Positions 22,878 through 32,574 of a stretch of 64,000 nt of DNA are shown here, piece after piece. A model generated the notes under the pieces. The model had not been told where the DNA came from. It saw only the letters and a list, made by a program, of their open reading frames with translations, and made no database searches. Positions within the stretch are counted from its first letter, which is position 1, and the number at the start of each line of letters is the position of its first letter. The position numbers were made by a program, and so were the translations under genes. The stretch spans positions 10,963,592-11,027,591 of the forward strand of contig OY848918.1 in assembly GCA_963693285.1 (NCBI GenBank). The letters are read 5' to 3'. This stretch comes from Xestospongia muta (Eukaryota; Porifera; Demospongiae; Haplosclerida; Petrosiidae).

Positions 22878-23275
22878 TCAGGTTTTTAAACGTTTCAATA
22901 TTCTTCTGAAGAACTCAGCTAAAATAAAAACAAATCATTTGATTCTGATATTCATTTTGTGTACCTTCAGTAGAAGAGGCATCAGTTTTAACAGGCCTTT
23001 TAAAATACATGGCTGGTAATGAACCAGTTTTGTGTCCTGCTCTCATCTGTGAAAACAGTTTCTACATGTCTATATGAGCTTCAGGCTTGGATTCTCTACA
23101 GCCATCGACAATATCCTCTCTTTCTTCTATTGTTGCATGAACAACAACATCTATTAAGAAAAATATACTGAAATATACTAGAGTATACTAATATTACATG
23201 AGAATTTGTAGAAACTGATCTGCTTACCTTTCTCTACTAGTAGTGGTTCTAGAGAGGATCGTTTCTCTTTCAAAA
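22878..23275 (-). pseudogene. exon relics of an unrecognised minus-strand gene, part 2
   Basis: Consecutive exon-like pieces on the minus strand. First, KRSSLEPLLVEK ends at a GTAAGC donor near 23227. Next, VVVHATIEEREDIVDGC through SKPEAHIDM is followed by an in-frame TAG (23064-23062). Then QMRAGHKTGSLPAMYFKRPV runs to DASSTE with a GT donor near 22968. Last, AEFFRRILKRLKT ends at a TGA (22880-22878) after a TTTTATTTTAG acceptor. Phases join across both introns. The internal TAG marks a pseudogene unless a 19-bp intron is real, which is implausibly short. Family unknown. Confidence 0.45.
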
Positions 23276-24370
23276 TTCCTCACAAAGTCCACTTTCACCA
23301 GTACACACAAGCAGTGTATTAGTTTAAGTACGGGTACACAGTGAGAACTACATTGATGAAATAGCTGAAAGGTATAGCAAAGCTAATGATTAATTTTTAG
23401 AACTACTGATTCTGACAATTTGAGTTCTAAGAAAAAAACAAACTGTTAGATAATATATTTGTTCGTACATATATACAGGGGTATACAAGGGGTCTACTTA
23501 TGTATCCTTATTCACAAGGGGTCTAATTAAGTATAGGGATAAACAGGGGGTCTACTTAGACACAGGGGTCTGACTAGACATGGGTTATACAGAGGGTTTA
23601 CTTATGCATGGGGGCATACCGGAGGTCTAATTATGTATAAGAGCAGTGATAGATCAGTTTGTTCATTTGTAACAACTATTCATCCATTTTATAAAGAAAT
23701 CATTCCATCCATGTATAATCTGGCCATTCTTACTAAACAATACTTATCTGTCCATCAATTACTACATGGATAATAACAATAACTTGTGTTATCATTTATT
23801 TATTCTTTCATCTATTTATAATGTATTAATTCCCAAACTATATAACCACACATCACTTTCATATCTTCTACTAAATATGTTTTCAATAACTCCTTCTATC
23901 TATCTCATTGGTTGGTGGATCCATCCAATTATACAACAATAAGTCAAATATTGTACTTGACAACTTACCTTTAAATACACAACTCAAATAACAACCAGTA
24001 AGTAATACTAAGATACTAGTATCCACACTCACTTTCTCAAAAATAATAACCTGAGGAAAATCAACAAAATTTAAAACATAGTCAATATAATATATCTTTT
24101 AGTAATCTAGTTCAATTTAAATAGCTTTTTTCTAACTTTTCAGCAAGTTCTTTAATTTATTAGAGCTATGGCTACTTTAGTAGTATAATCTACACTGATA
24201 TGTACTGAGTTTTACGGAAATGTTGTGAAATTTCTTCAAGATTTTAACGAATTACTTTCCATTTACGACAAGAGATTCTCAACACATGGAAAACATGGTG
24301 GTTTTGAGGGTTCTATAAATAGGCAGGACTATTTATGACAACATCCTGGTTTGTACATGTAGTAGGAGAA
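23276..24370. other. spacer, mostly without features
   Basis: Apart from the repeat at 23468-23640 I see only short frames. The stretch just before 24371 has a TATAAATA at about 24315 whose target, if any, is unclear. Confidence 0.5.
23468..23640 (+). repeat. degenerate tandem repeat, GGGGTCTACTTATG units
   Basis: Five to six diverged copies of a roughly 30-35 bp unit containing AGGGGTCTACTTATGTAT or AGGGGTCTAATTA. Spacing is uneven; no coding capacity. Confidence 0.7.
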
Positions 24371-24480
24371 TGAGTTAATTTCCGGTTGCAACGTGTAAAG
24401 CAATTACCAAGGCTCCAATTATATAGAGCTTTTTATTACTCTCATTTTCATTCCAAATCGATTCTAATTTCTTGTTAAAG
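24371..24480 (+). promoter_or_regulatory. orphan NmrA promoter cassette without its gene
   Basis: All landmarks of the NmrA promoters are present in order: GAGTTAATTTCCGGTTGCAACG, AATTATATAGAGC and the leader TTCATTCCAAATCGATTCTAAT. The match stops at CTTGTTAAAG and unrelated sequence follows where ATGGCC should be. The next functional cassette (copy B) starts about 1.3 kb later, beyond an antisense gene. Confidence 0.85.
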
Positions 24481-24699
24481 GAGGTTGAGTATAAACAGTA
24501 AACGTGCATCACGTTGCAATATTCTGAATGCTTCCGCTGGGAGGGGTATTTAAGGGGTGTGCCCAGGGGCCAGCACACAAAATGGCAGGTATATTCAAAA
24601 TGAAAATGGCCTCAGTACTGTCAGTAGACTTATCGTGTTTGTCAGCACGACTACGCCTTCTTTTACCAGCTCAGTTCTCCTACGCACTATTTAACACTA

Positions 24700-25596
24700 C
24701 GTGTTCATTATAAACCGACAAAAACTATACCAACATATCATAAGGCTATAGCAGCAACACTTAATATTACCTTCCTGAAAGACAAGGTACAGTTGTGTGG
24801 TAAGCATTAGCTGTTGAGTCACGTCATACAACAGTTCCAATGCCAGAAAACCAGCTGAAGTTAATGTACTGGCTAGGTATAATTCCAGCACATGTGAAAG
24901 CATGAACACATCTAGTACACAAAAACATTGATTATTATAACTTTTTAATAAGTACCAACTTTTGGTTGACCAAGTATCGCCCTCCAAATACTCTTGAACT
25001 GGCTCACTATTGCTTAGATCGACAAGTCTGACACTGAAACTCAACTCATAGTACATGTCCAATCTACAAGTCACAAAATCACAAATATGTTATAATACAC
25101 ATGAGGCCATTGTACCTGAACTACAGATGATGTCACCCATGTTATAGCACAACAGTCACATGGTCGCATCAGTCCTACTACTAGTTCATGAAATGTCTTT
25201 TGGTTACAAACAAAACAACTGATTGTCTCCATCATCATCACCAGTAAAGATACCTATAATGTCTTAAATATTGGCAGTCATTCCTTGTTATTAGATATTA
25301 CCTGAATATTCCAACATTAGTTTAACAATATCCCTCTGAGGTCAACCACTACTTTCATTGACTGTCTCATTGCCACCATCATTATCCACACCTGGCATGT
25401 CCAATAACAATCCAAGAAGCTCACGATTGTCGAGTGGTCGTGACTCCTTTAACGACATAACTGACTTCACTAATTCTAGTTGTCGAAGAAAGTTCTTTTT
25501 GTCAGCCTCATTTGAGAAATTCAGCTCCATTTGGTAGCGAACTCCATGTCTCGCATGCTTCTTCTTGGGAGGACAAATCTCACCAAAAGTAGCCAT
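24700..25596 (-). CDS. unrecognised minus-strand gene, head to head with NmrA copy B (model incomplete)
   Basis: The ATG at 25596-25594 opens 84 codons (MATFGEICPPKKKHARHGVR, then a Lys/Leu-rich middle and an Asp/Glu/Asn-rich end) stopping at 25342. Further down the minus strand, 25226-25118 reads SCFVCNQKTFHELVVGLMRP followed by CDCCAITW, a possible zinc-binding Cys cluster. 25069-24700 is open and reads LDMYYELSFSVRLVDLSNSE onward. Protein-like composition on one strand suggests three or more exons, but I could not find donors and acceptors that join all phases, so splicing and integrity are unsure. The ATG lies 365 bp from that of copy B, so regulation could be shared. I do not recognise the family. 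Confidence 0.45.
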
Positions 25597-25810
25597 TTTA
25601 GTTTTTCAAATGAAATGACACTCATTTGACGTCCTTTTACCCTTGATAAACGCTTTTATAAGCACACAGACCTGATTAGCACTTACAAGTGCTATAGTGA
25701 AGTGTAACTTTCACACGTGAAGAAGAAATAATTAATTAACTTCCCCTGGGCGGGGCCTTTTTATACCCAACCTCCTCGTTTACGTTTATACACGTGGTCA
25801 TTTCTTTTTA

Positions 25811-25960
25811 ATTACAAGCCTTACATGTAGTAGTAGAGTTGATTTCCTGTTGCAACGTGTAGATCAATCACCAGGGCTGCAATTATATAGAGCTCTTACA
25901 CTCACATTCATTCCAAATCGATTCTAATTTCTCGATAAGCTACTCTGTTCTCATTTTGAA
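25811..25960 (+). promoter_or_regulatory. NmrA-family promoter cassette, copy B
   Basis: ATTACAAGCCTTACATGTAG, TTTCCTGTTGCAACGTGTAG, ATCACCAGGGCTGC, the TATA-like TATATAG at 25884-25890, then the TTCATTCCAAATCGATTC leader. TATA-to-ATG spacing is 77 bp, as in copy C. Confidence 0.75.
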
Positions 25961-26848
25961 ATGGCCAAACCTGTTGTCTTTGTCATTGGAGCCTCTGGTA
26001 ATATCGGAAGTGCTACCATACAAGCCCTCTCCACCAAATATGCTGACAAGCTGGAAATCCGTGCTGGTGTCCGAAATCCAGACAAAGCTGACAAAATTAA
26101 ATTGCCTGGAGTCACAATTGTCCAGGCAGAAATGGGGGCAAAGGACAAACTCAAGGAAACATTAAAGGGAGTTGATGCTCTCTTTATTGTTACTCCAGGA
26201 GGAGTCGAAAATAGAGGAGCTTTGGCCATTGCAACAGCAGAAGCAGCTAAAGAAGCTGGTGTCAAGTTTATTTTAGTTATTAGTGCTCCCACCGCCGGTC
26301 TCAAACATACTATTTTTGGTAAACAGTTTATTGAACTTGAAAGAAAATTTCCTTCACTTGGAGTGCCTTATGCATTCATTTATCTTCCATTTTTCGTTGA
26401 AAACAACTGGGGATTTAAAGATACCATTCAGGGCCAGTCTGCCTTTTATTCTTCCATAAACGGAGACAAACCTTTCACTGCAGTGGTAGTTGAAGATGCT
26501 GGTAATGCAATAGCCACGATTCTCTCTGACTATACTAAACATGCCGGTAAAACCTACTTTATTGTTAGTGATCGATACACTTATAATGAACTTGCTAAAG
26601 CTTTTTCTGAGGTTCTAGGAAGAGAAATCAAGTATATTCAAGTACCTTATGATACTACAAAACAGGCATTATTAGGAATAGGCCTTCCAGAGTGGCAAAT
26701 TGAAGGACTCTTAGAGATGTATAAACGAATTGATAATGATGATCCTGAAACTAACCAAGCAGATTTTAGTCTCTATAAGACTCTTACAGGAGAGGAACCC
26801 ACATCAGTAAAGGCTTGGATTACAAAATATGGTGCAGCCTTCAAATAG
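25961..26848 (+). CDS. NmrA-like NAD(P)-binding oxidoreductase, copy B (295 aa)
   Basis: Intronless. Rossmann motif GASGNIG at residues 9-15 and AGVRNPDKA; the first 75 residues are almost the same as in the other copies. One extra residue occurs at TPGGVENRG. Residues 96-125 read SAPTAGLKHTIFGKQFIELE, closest to copy A. The pocket-side stretch has YSSINGDKPF where A, D and F have Pro-Asp. Function as for copy A: NADPH-binding atypical SDR with unknown substrate. The antisense 117-codon frame over its 5' half is only the complement of the conserved Rossmann region. Confidence 0.9.
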   Translation: MAKPVVFVIGASGNIGSATIQALSTKYADKLEIRAGVRNPDKADKIKLPGVTIVQAEMGAKDKLKETLKGVDALFIVTPGGVENRGALAIATAEAAKEAGVKFILVISAPTAGLKHTIFGKQFIELERKFPSLGVPYAFIYLPFFVENNWGFKDTIQGQSAFYSSINGDKPFTAVVVEDAGNAIATILSDYTKHAGKTYFIVSDRYTYNELAKAFSEVLGREIKYIQVPYDTTKQALLGIGLPEWQIEGLLEMYKRIDNDDPETNQADFSLYKTLTGEEPTSVKAWITKYGAAFK

Positions 26849-27074
26849 ACAGGACCGTCTATGACATTTTATTAAATATGTCAAAATTATTATGTGATTA
26901 GTTTAGTTTTATCTCACGTATGACAGTAATTACAATGTTTATTCTCACTTTAGATTTAATATTAATATTTTTTTACAAATTAAACCAATGCAATCATACA
27001 ATAAGGTACATTTAAAACATTAAATGGCCAGATATATAGTCTGGCACTGAAAACATATACATAATTGCCAGAAC
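26849..27074 (+). other. 3' flank of copy B, shared with copy C
   Basis: The sequence is similar to 30395-30660 downstream of copy C, including TGGCCAGATATATAGTCTG and GAAAACATATACATAATTG, showing that B and C were duplicated with their 3' flanks. Confidence 0.7.
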
Positions 27075-27405
27075 TATGATTTCACTCCAATTGTAGTTGA
27101 AGATGCTATTGTTATATTAGTGATCAATACATTCATAATGATCTTGCTAAAACGTTCACTGAGGCTCTAGGAAGAGAGATTACATCTATTCAAGTACCTT
27201 ATGATGTCATTTTCAGGAAAAGGCTATCCTGAATTACAAGTCAATGGTATCTTAGACTTATTTAAACTAATTGATAATGATGACCCTGGAACTAATCAAG
27301 TAAACTTAAGTGTCTACAAGACTCTTCTTACAAGACAAGAACCCACTTCACTAAGGCTTGGATTACAAAATGTGGTCCAATCTAAATTTAAACAGACAGG
27401 ATTAT
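27075..27405 (+). pseudogene. NmrA-family relic, C-terminal half
   Basis: From the segment equivalent to FTPVVVEDA to the stop region, with an internal deletion, a frameshift in the AKxAFLGKGYPEW area and an inserted triplet in KTLLTRQEP. No N-terminal half is present. It preserves the uninterrupted form of the site that holds a retrotransposon in the duplicate at 30661-31490. Confidence 0.85.
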
Positions 27406-27940
27406 TCAAGACAGCATCCTGTAGTTATTACATTTGTACTTGGCATTAGATTAGAATAGTTTAATTTAACCTTTTCTACCTGTTGTTTAAATTATACATG
27501 TTAATTTAATAATAGTAAGGTCAAAGTACATATAAAACACTGGTTTGTGGTTACAGACAATGGTACAACTTCATATGGTATAGATACCATATATGGATAG
27601 GTGGTGTAGCAGCTACAATGTAAATAGTACTAAATGTAAACATGCTTGTAATGTTAGGAGTCAGCTCTGTATAGCTAATATAAAAGGAAGATAATTTTAT
27701 ATTACCATTGTAAAATAATATGTATATATACAGCACTCAAAATACTGCTAGACATTTTGAAAGATTAACTCCCATCTTCAACTGAAAGAGCAATATTTAT
27801 AGAAGATCATTAGTGCTGTCATTCATGACCTTTGTCAGTAAATTCATTATACATTACAGTGTACAGGTTATACATGTGGACAAAACTTTAGCTATCTTCA
27901 CTTAATAAAATTGTTTTACAGGTATCACATGGTGTTCTCT
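27406..27940 (+). repeat. segmental duplication partner of 31495-32000
   Basis: Spacer containing TGGTATAGATACCATATATGG and AACATGCTTGTAATGTTAGG, near-identical to 31495-32000 and in its last part to 33445-33715. No gene is seen in it. Confidence 0.8.
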
Positions 27941-28020
27941 TTATTGTTACTCCAGGAGGAATTGAGAATTGATTGTCTTTGGCCATTGCAACAGCAGACG
28001 CAGCTAAAGAAGCTGGTGTC
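27941..28020 (+). pseudogene. NmrA-family relic, short internal fragment
   Basis: Matches only the codons around FIVTPGG and AIATAEAAKEAGVK, with a stop after VEN. It is joined directly to the spacer sequence GTATCACATGGTGTTCTC at a CTCT microhomology. Confidence 0.8.
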
Positions 28021-28149
28021 AAGTACATAATGATACTTTCTATTCTAGAAATGCCTTCTCTTGGTTTGGACTCCAATACCAATGCTTCTTATTTGAGAGT
28101 AGGTCTCGGATTGGCTTAGTTTGTTCTGCTAAATGAGATGAAAACTTGC

Positions 28150-28685
28150 TCAATTAGTTTAACATGCCTAGGAAATGTCTTGTTTTTGATACATTGGTGG
28201 GTCTTGGAACATTTTGAATTATTGCTCTTGTCTTTTCAGGATAAGGTGACACTCCTTTTTCATTTACAATATGGCCAAGAAAGGAAATCTCTGTAGCATA
28301 AAATTGGCATTTCTCTTTATTGAGTGTCACTCCTTCTCTCTTGAGTTTCCCTAAAACCATGACAAGTCATCTGTGATGCTCTTCATCAGTTTTCCCATAT
28401 ATCAACAGATTATCAATCAGTCCAACTACATCGCATTCACTTAAAATTTCCAACATCTTTTGAAAAGTTTGGGTGCTGAAAAAATACCAAATGGTAGACG
28501 ATTGAACTTGTAACGTCCAAAGGTGTTATAAATGTTGAGTTTAGACGAATCAGGTGAAAGTTCAATCTGCCAAAAGCCAGAATTTGCGTCCAATTTTGAG
28601 AAGAATTTTGGTCTCCAATTTGAGCCAAGACGTGGTCAATAGAGGGTAGGATGTGTCTCTCTCTTGACATAACAGTTCAACTTGG
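28150..28685 (-). mobile_element. Ty3/gypsy-type reverse transcriptase fragment, decayed
   Basis: On the minus strand the RT palm motifs appear in order across two frames. They are LDANSGFWQI-like, FNRLPFGIFSAP, VGLIDNLLIYG at the catalytic YxDD position with the second Asp replaced by Asn, and NKEKCQF with FLGHIV, typical of the thumb/connection. A frameshift follows the PFGIFSAP block and a stop lies near EEHHR. No LTRs, protease or RNase H were seen next to it, so it is a dead internal fragment. Confidence 0.85.
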
Positions 28686-28691
28686 TCAAGT

Positions 28692-28712
28692 CAACAACAA
28701 CAACAACAACAA
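28692..28712 (+). repeat. (CAA)n microsatellite at a fragment junction
   Basis: Seven CAA units separate the reverse transcriptase fragment from the integrase-type fragment, exactly at their junction. Confidence 0.85.
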
Positions 28713-29101
28713 CTTCCTTCACATCTTTCATGACTCCATTCCATGTAAATCTCTCAATAACGCTATTTTAGGTCTTTTTTCACCAAGATGTTCCCAATAT
28801 TGGGTCAGCATGGCAATAGCACACAATTCATAATTTTTCTGTCTCGATTGTACATACCTTACCAACTGAAAACAGAAACATTATTATAAATTATTGTAAG
28901 GCAATAAAAAAGAAATTGAACATAAAACACAAACTTGTCTGCGTTCTTCTCATAGTAAACTTCTTCTCTCAATGCTAGTTTGCCAGCCTTTTTCCTAATG
29001 CTTCTCTTCCTGTTAGCAGGACAATCTGAAACATAAATTCTAATTTCCATGTAGTTTATTGCCTCCTCAGTCAGGTTCCCATCTTCTCTCTGCTGCGACA
29101 T
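28713..29101 (-). pseudogene. H2C2 integrase-type zinc-binding gene fragment, block C copy
   Basis: ATG at 29101-29099. The first exon reads SQQREDGNLTEEAINY then CPANRKRSIRKKAGKLALRE and EVYYEKN, the pre-zinc segment of gypsy-type integrases and of their domesticated relatives (KRBA2/GIN-like). The second exon, after TGTTTTCAG near 28867, keeps the CHADP signature in shifted frame and the LLRDLHGME/ VMKDVKEV region. Several frameshifts. It is cut off at the CAA repeat. Being upstream of the RT fragment on the same strand, it is in the wrong order for one gypsy element. Confidence 0.7.
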
Positions 29102-29351
29102 TGCTTTTTTGACACTTTGAAAACTTCCCCAGGTAGCTAAAGCTCTCTATTTAATTACATACAGCCTAAGAGTTGATGAAACAATTTGTATGTGTCGAAT
29201 TCCACTTCTCTTTGCCAAATTATTACAGTCTGACAACCTTGGGTCCAAATATTGCAAGGCGGAATTAATTTTGCAGCCTTTTCGTTGCAAAATTTAGACC
29301 TAGGTCCGAATTTTGCACCCGGAACAAATTTTACACATGGTCATTTCTTTT

Positions 29352-29503
29352 TAATTACAAGTCTTACATGTAGTAGCAGATTGAGTTAATTTCCGGTTAC
29401 AGTGTCACAATCACCAGGGCTGCAATTATACAGAGCTCTTACACTCACTTTCATTCCAAATCGATTCTAATTTCTCGATAAGCTACTCTGTTTTCATTTT
29501 GAA
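29352..29503 (+). promoter_or_regulatory. NmrA-family promoter cassette, copy C
   Basis: TTCCGGTTACAGTGTC, ATCACCAGGGCTGC, a weaker TATA (TATACAG at 29427-29433) and the TTCATTCCAAATCGATTC leader. Six bases of GTAGAT are missing relative to copies B and D-F. Confidence 0.75.
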
Positions 29504-30394
29504 ATGGCCAAACCTGTTGTCTTTGTCATTGGAGCAACTGGTAATGTTGGAAGTGCTACCATACAAGCCCTCTCCACCAAATATGCTGACAAGCTGGAAA
29601 TCCGTGCTGGTGTCCGAAATCCAGACAAAGCTGACAAAATTAAATTGCCTGGAGTCACAGTTGTCCAGGCAGAAATGGGGGCAAAGGACAAACTCAAGGA
29701 AACATTAAAGGGAGTTGATGCTCTCTTTATTGTTACTCCAGGAGTTGAGAGCAGAGCATCTTTGGCCATTGCAACAGCAGAAGCAGCTAAGGAAGCTGGT
29801 GTCAAGTTTATTCTTGTTGTTAGTCTTACCACAATCGATCTCACAGAAACTATGGTTGGTCGACAGTTATTTGGACTTGAAGTAAAAATCTCTTCACTTG
29901 GAGTACCTTATACATTCATTCGTCTTCCATTTTTCGTTGACAACAACTTCTTATTTTTTAAAGATACCATTCAGGCCCAATCTACCTTTTATGCTCCTAT
30001 TAACGCAGACAAACCTTTCACTGCAGTTGTAATTGAAGATGCTGGTAATGCAGCAGCCACCATTCTCGCTGACTATACTAAACACACCAATAAAACCTAC
30101 ACTGTTGTTAGTGCTCGATACACTTCTAATGATCTCGCCAAATTTTTTTCTGAGGTTCTAGGAAGAGAAATCAAGTATATTCAAATACCTTATGATGCTA
30201 TGAAGCAAGCACTTTCAGAAAAAGGTTTTTTACTTGAATGGCAAATTGATTTTCTCTTAGAGCTATTTAGCCTAATCGATAATGGTGCTCCTGAAACTAA
30301 CCAATCAGATTTAAGTGTCTACAAGACTCTTACAGGAGAGGAACCCACATCAGTAAAGGCTTGGATTGAAAAATATGAGGCAGCTTTCAAATAG
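29504..30394 (+). CDS. NmrA-like NAD(P)-binding oxidoreductase, copy C (296 aa)
   Basis: Intronless. Rossmann motif GATGNVG at residues 9-15. It is the most divergent intact copy after residue 95: LTTIDLTETMVGRQLFGLEV in the variable loop, NNFLFFKD instead of NNWGFKD (one extra residue) and EKGFLLEWQIDFLLELFSLI near the C terminus. The frame is intact and the conserved C terminus is kept. The Trp of NNWGF, shared by all other copies, is lost, so substrate or activity may differ. Confidence 0.9.
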   Translation: MAKPVVFVIGATGNVGSATIQALSTKYADKLEIRAGVRNPDKADKIKLPGVTVVQAEMGAKDKLKETLKGVDALFIVTPGVESRASLAIATAEAAKEAGVKFILVVSLTTIDLTETMVGRQLFGLEVKISSLGVPYTFIRLPFFVDNNFLFFKDTIQAQSTFYAPINADKPFTAVVIEDAGNAAATILADYTKHTNKTYTVVSARYTSNDLAKFFSEVLGREIKYIQIPYDAMKQALSEKGFLLEWQIDFLLELFSLIDNGAPETNQSDLSVYKTLTGEEPTSVKAWIEKYEAAFK

Positions 30395-30660
30395 ACTGGA
30401 CTATCTGTGGCATTTTATTGAATACATCATAACTACTATGTTATTAGATTGGAATAGTTTAGTTTTACTTTGACAGTATATTTTCAATGTTTAGTTTTAC
30501 CTTATTTTATAATATTAACATTTGTTAACAAATAATACCAATTCAATCATGCCAATAAAATATCAGGCTACAATAAGGTACATATATATTTAAAACATTA
30601 AATAGCCAGATATATAGTCTGCATGGCACCGAAAACATATACATAATTGTCAGAACTTAT
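30395..30660 (+). other. 3' flank of copy C
   Basis: Homologous to 26849-27074. No gene. Confidence 0.7.
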
Positions 30661-30720
30661 GATTTCACTCCAGTCGTAGTTGAAAATGCTAATGTTAGTG
30701 ATGAATACATTCGTAATGAT
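30661..30720 (+). pseudogene. NmrA-family relic, left part, split by a retrotransposon
   Basis: Equivalent to FTPVVVEDA...SDRYTHND, with the same internal deletion as 27075-27405. It breaks off at CGTAATGAT and resumes at about 31362. Confidence 0.8.
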
Positions 30721-31361
30721 TTTTTTATTAAAACACAAAAGACACTCAAAAGCAAAGCTAATATAAAGAGCATCAATAACAATACTAGATTCATAATGAG
30801 AATAAAATAAAATAATAAGTAAAGAATTTATGATAAGTGATGATATTGACAGATGGATGAATGAACATATATAAACAATATGTATGCTATATTCCTGATA
30901 ATGCCAAAATAAATAAGAAATGTTTTGCATTAACTGACTTACAGAGTTGAGAACCTTGAATAAGGAGGGAAGGGAATTCCACAGGGAGATAGCACTGGGA
31001 AGGAAGGAGTTGAGGATAGTAGAAGATCTGGAGAAGTGCAGATTCAGGTTTAAAGGGTGGGAAAAACATATATTATAAGAGGACTGGTTTTAAAATGAAA
31101 AAGGAATGTAGAGTTTACCAAAAATAAACTTGTATAAAAGGACAAGCTTGGATGTTGTTCTACTAGAGGATAGAGCAGACGTCCAATTTTTACTGCAGAG
31201 TTTTAGCGCAAAGTCCTGAACTTTATCCAATTTGTTGATGTTAGGAATGGAACATGATCCCAAACAGAGGAACTGTACATCAGGATGGGAGGATTAATGT
31301 CAAATACAATTTCATCAGAACAGAAGAAGAAGAGTTATAGTAAAATTGACGATAGATGTAG
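30721..31361 (-). mobile_element. non-LTR retrotransposon 3' fragment (CR1/L2/Jockey-like ORF2 C terminus)
   Basis: Minus-strand frames give NINKLDKVQDFALKLCSKNW, LVLLYKFIFGKLYIP and FLPSAISLWNSLPS, the typical C-terminal segments that follow the RT domain in LINE ORF2 proteins, then a stop-rich 3' tail. The reading frame shifts between them. It is inserted into an NmrA relic, with the uninterrupted site preserved at about 27145. No clear target duplication is visible. Confidence 0.75.
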
Positions 31362-31490
31362 CCAAGCATCTTGCGCTTTCACTGAGGCTCTAGGGGGAGA
31401 GATCAAATATGTTCAAGTACCTTATGATGACATTCTCAGGAAAAGGCTATCCTGCATGAATGGCAAGTTGATGGTATCTTAGACCTATTT
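31362..31490 (+). pseudogene. NmrA-family relic, right part
   Basis: CTTTCACTGAGGCTCTAGG through the region for KYVQVPYD and DGILDLF, then a break. Completes the relic at 30661-30720. Confidence 0.8.
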
Positions 31491-31494
31491 AAAC

Positions 31495-32000
31495 TATACT
31501 TGGTATTAGATTAGAATAGTTTAATTTAACCTTTTCTACCTATTGTTTAGATGCTAAATTCATACATGTTAAATTTAATAATAGTAAGGTCAAAGTCCAT
31601 ATAAACACTGGTTTGTGGTTACAACCAATGGGTACAACTTCATATGGTATAGATACCATATATGGATAGGTGGTGTAGCAGCTACAATGTAAGTAGTGCT
31701 AAATGTAAACATGCTTGTAATGTTAGGAGTCAGCTCTGTAGCTAATATAAAAGGAAGACAATTTTATATTACCATTGTAAAGTAATATATATCTACAGCA
31801 GACAAAATAGTCCTATAGACATTTTGAAAGATTAACTCCCATCTTCAACTGAAAGAGCAATATTTATAGAAGATCATTAGTGCTGTCATTCATGACCTTT
31901 GTCAGCAAATTCATTATACATTACAGTGTACAGGTTATACACGTGGTCAAAACCTTAGCTATCTTCACTTAATAAAACTGTTTCACAGGTATCACATGGT
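31495..32000 (+). repeat. segmental duplication partner of 27406-27940
   Basis: Near-identical to the spacer downstream of the block B relic. Its last 240 bp recur again at 33445-33715. Confidence 0.8.
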
Positions 32001-32200
32001 GTTCTCTTGGAATGTACAAAACTTAAAGAACTAGAAATGGATGTCTACATGCTTCAAAAACTAGAAGAACAAAGAACTGTTGACAACATTATAATGATCA
32101 ATGAATTAGAGTGCCCTATTTTCAAACTGTTACCTGCATTGTTTCTGGTTCTCTCTTCTACCGTAATCAAGCCAGTGTCATTTATTTATCATTGCAAGGG
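31990..32200 (+). other. unrecognised exon-like segment (duplicated at 33710-33870)
   Basis: After AACTGTTTCACAG the plus strand reads VSHGVLLECTKLKELEMDVY then MLQKLEEQRTVDNIIMINEL without a stop. A diverged copy at 33710-33870 keeps the frame for 35 codons and then has a deletion. The composition looks protein-like and coiled-coil-prone. No gene could be built around it. Confidence 0.35.
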
Positions 32201-32574
32201 CTTGTGTATGTTTGAAGAGAGGCCTACTGCATGTTTCTTTAGAGAGAGTTGGTCCTCAGCCAAAACTCAAAACAAGTCACTTATACTCATACTAGTCCAA
32301 TCTTTTGTTTTGTTTAAATATTTACTGTATTGGAAACTATTAGTTTATCTTAATTAACAAAAAATGATAAATATTAGATTATTTCATAATTTGGTAATTA
32401 TACTGATATGACCTATTGACTTTAGAGGAGTATTTCGTGAATAATAAATGTTTCATAAAAGTACCATTTCTCTAACCATTTGATTCATGAAACATCGAAT
32501 AGCTATTGTGATCACACTAGATTCAGGAAACAATATTTGGCTGAGTATTCATCAAAAAGGCTGAAGTTATAAAA

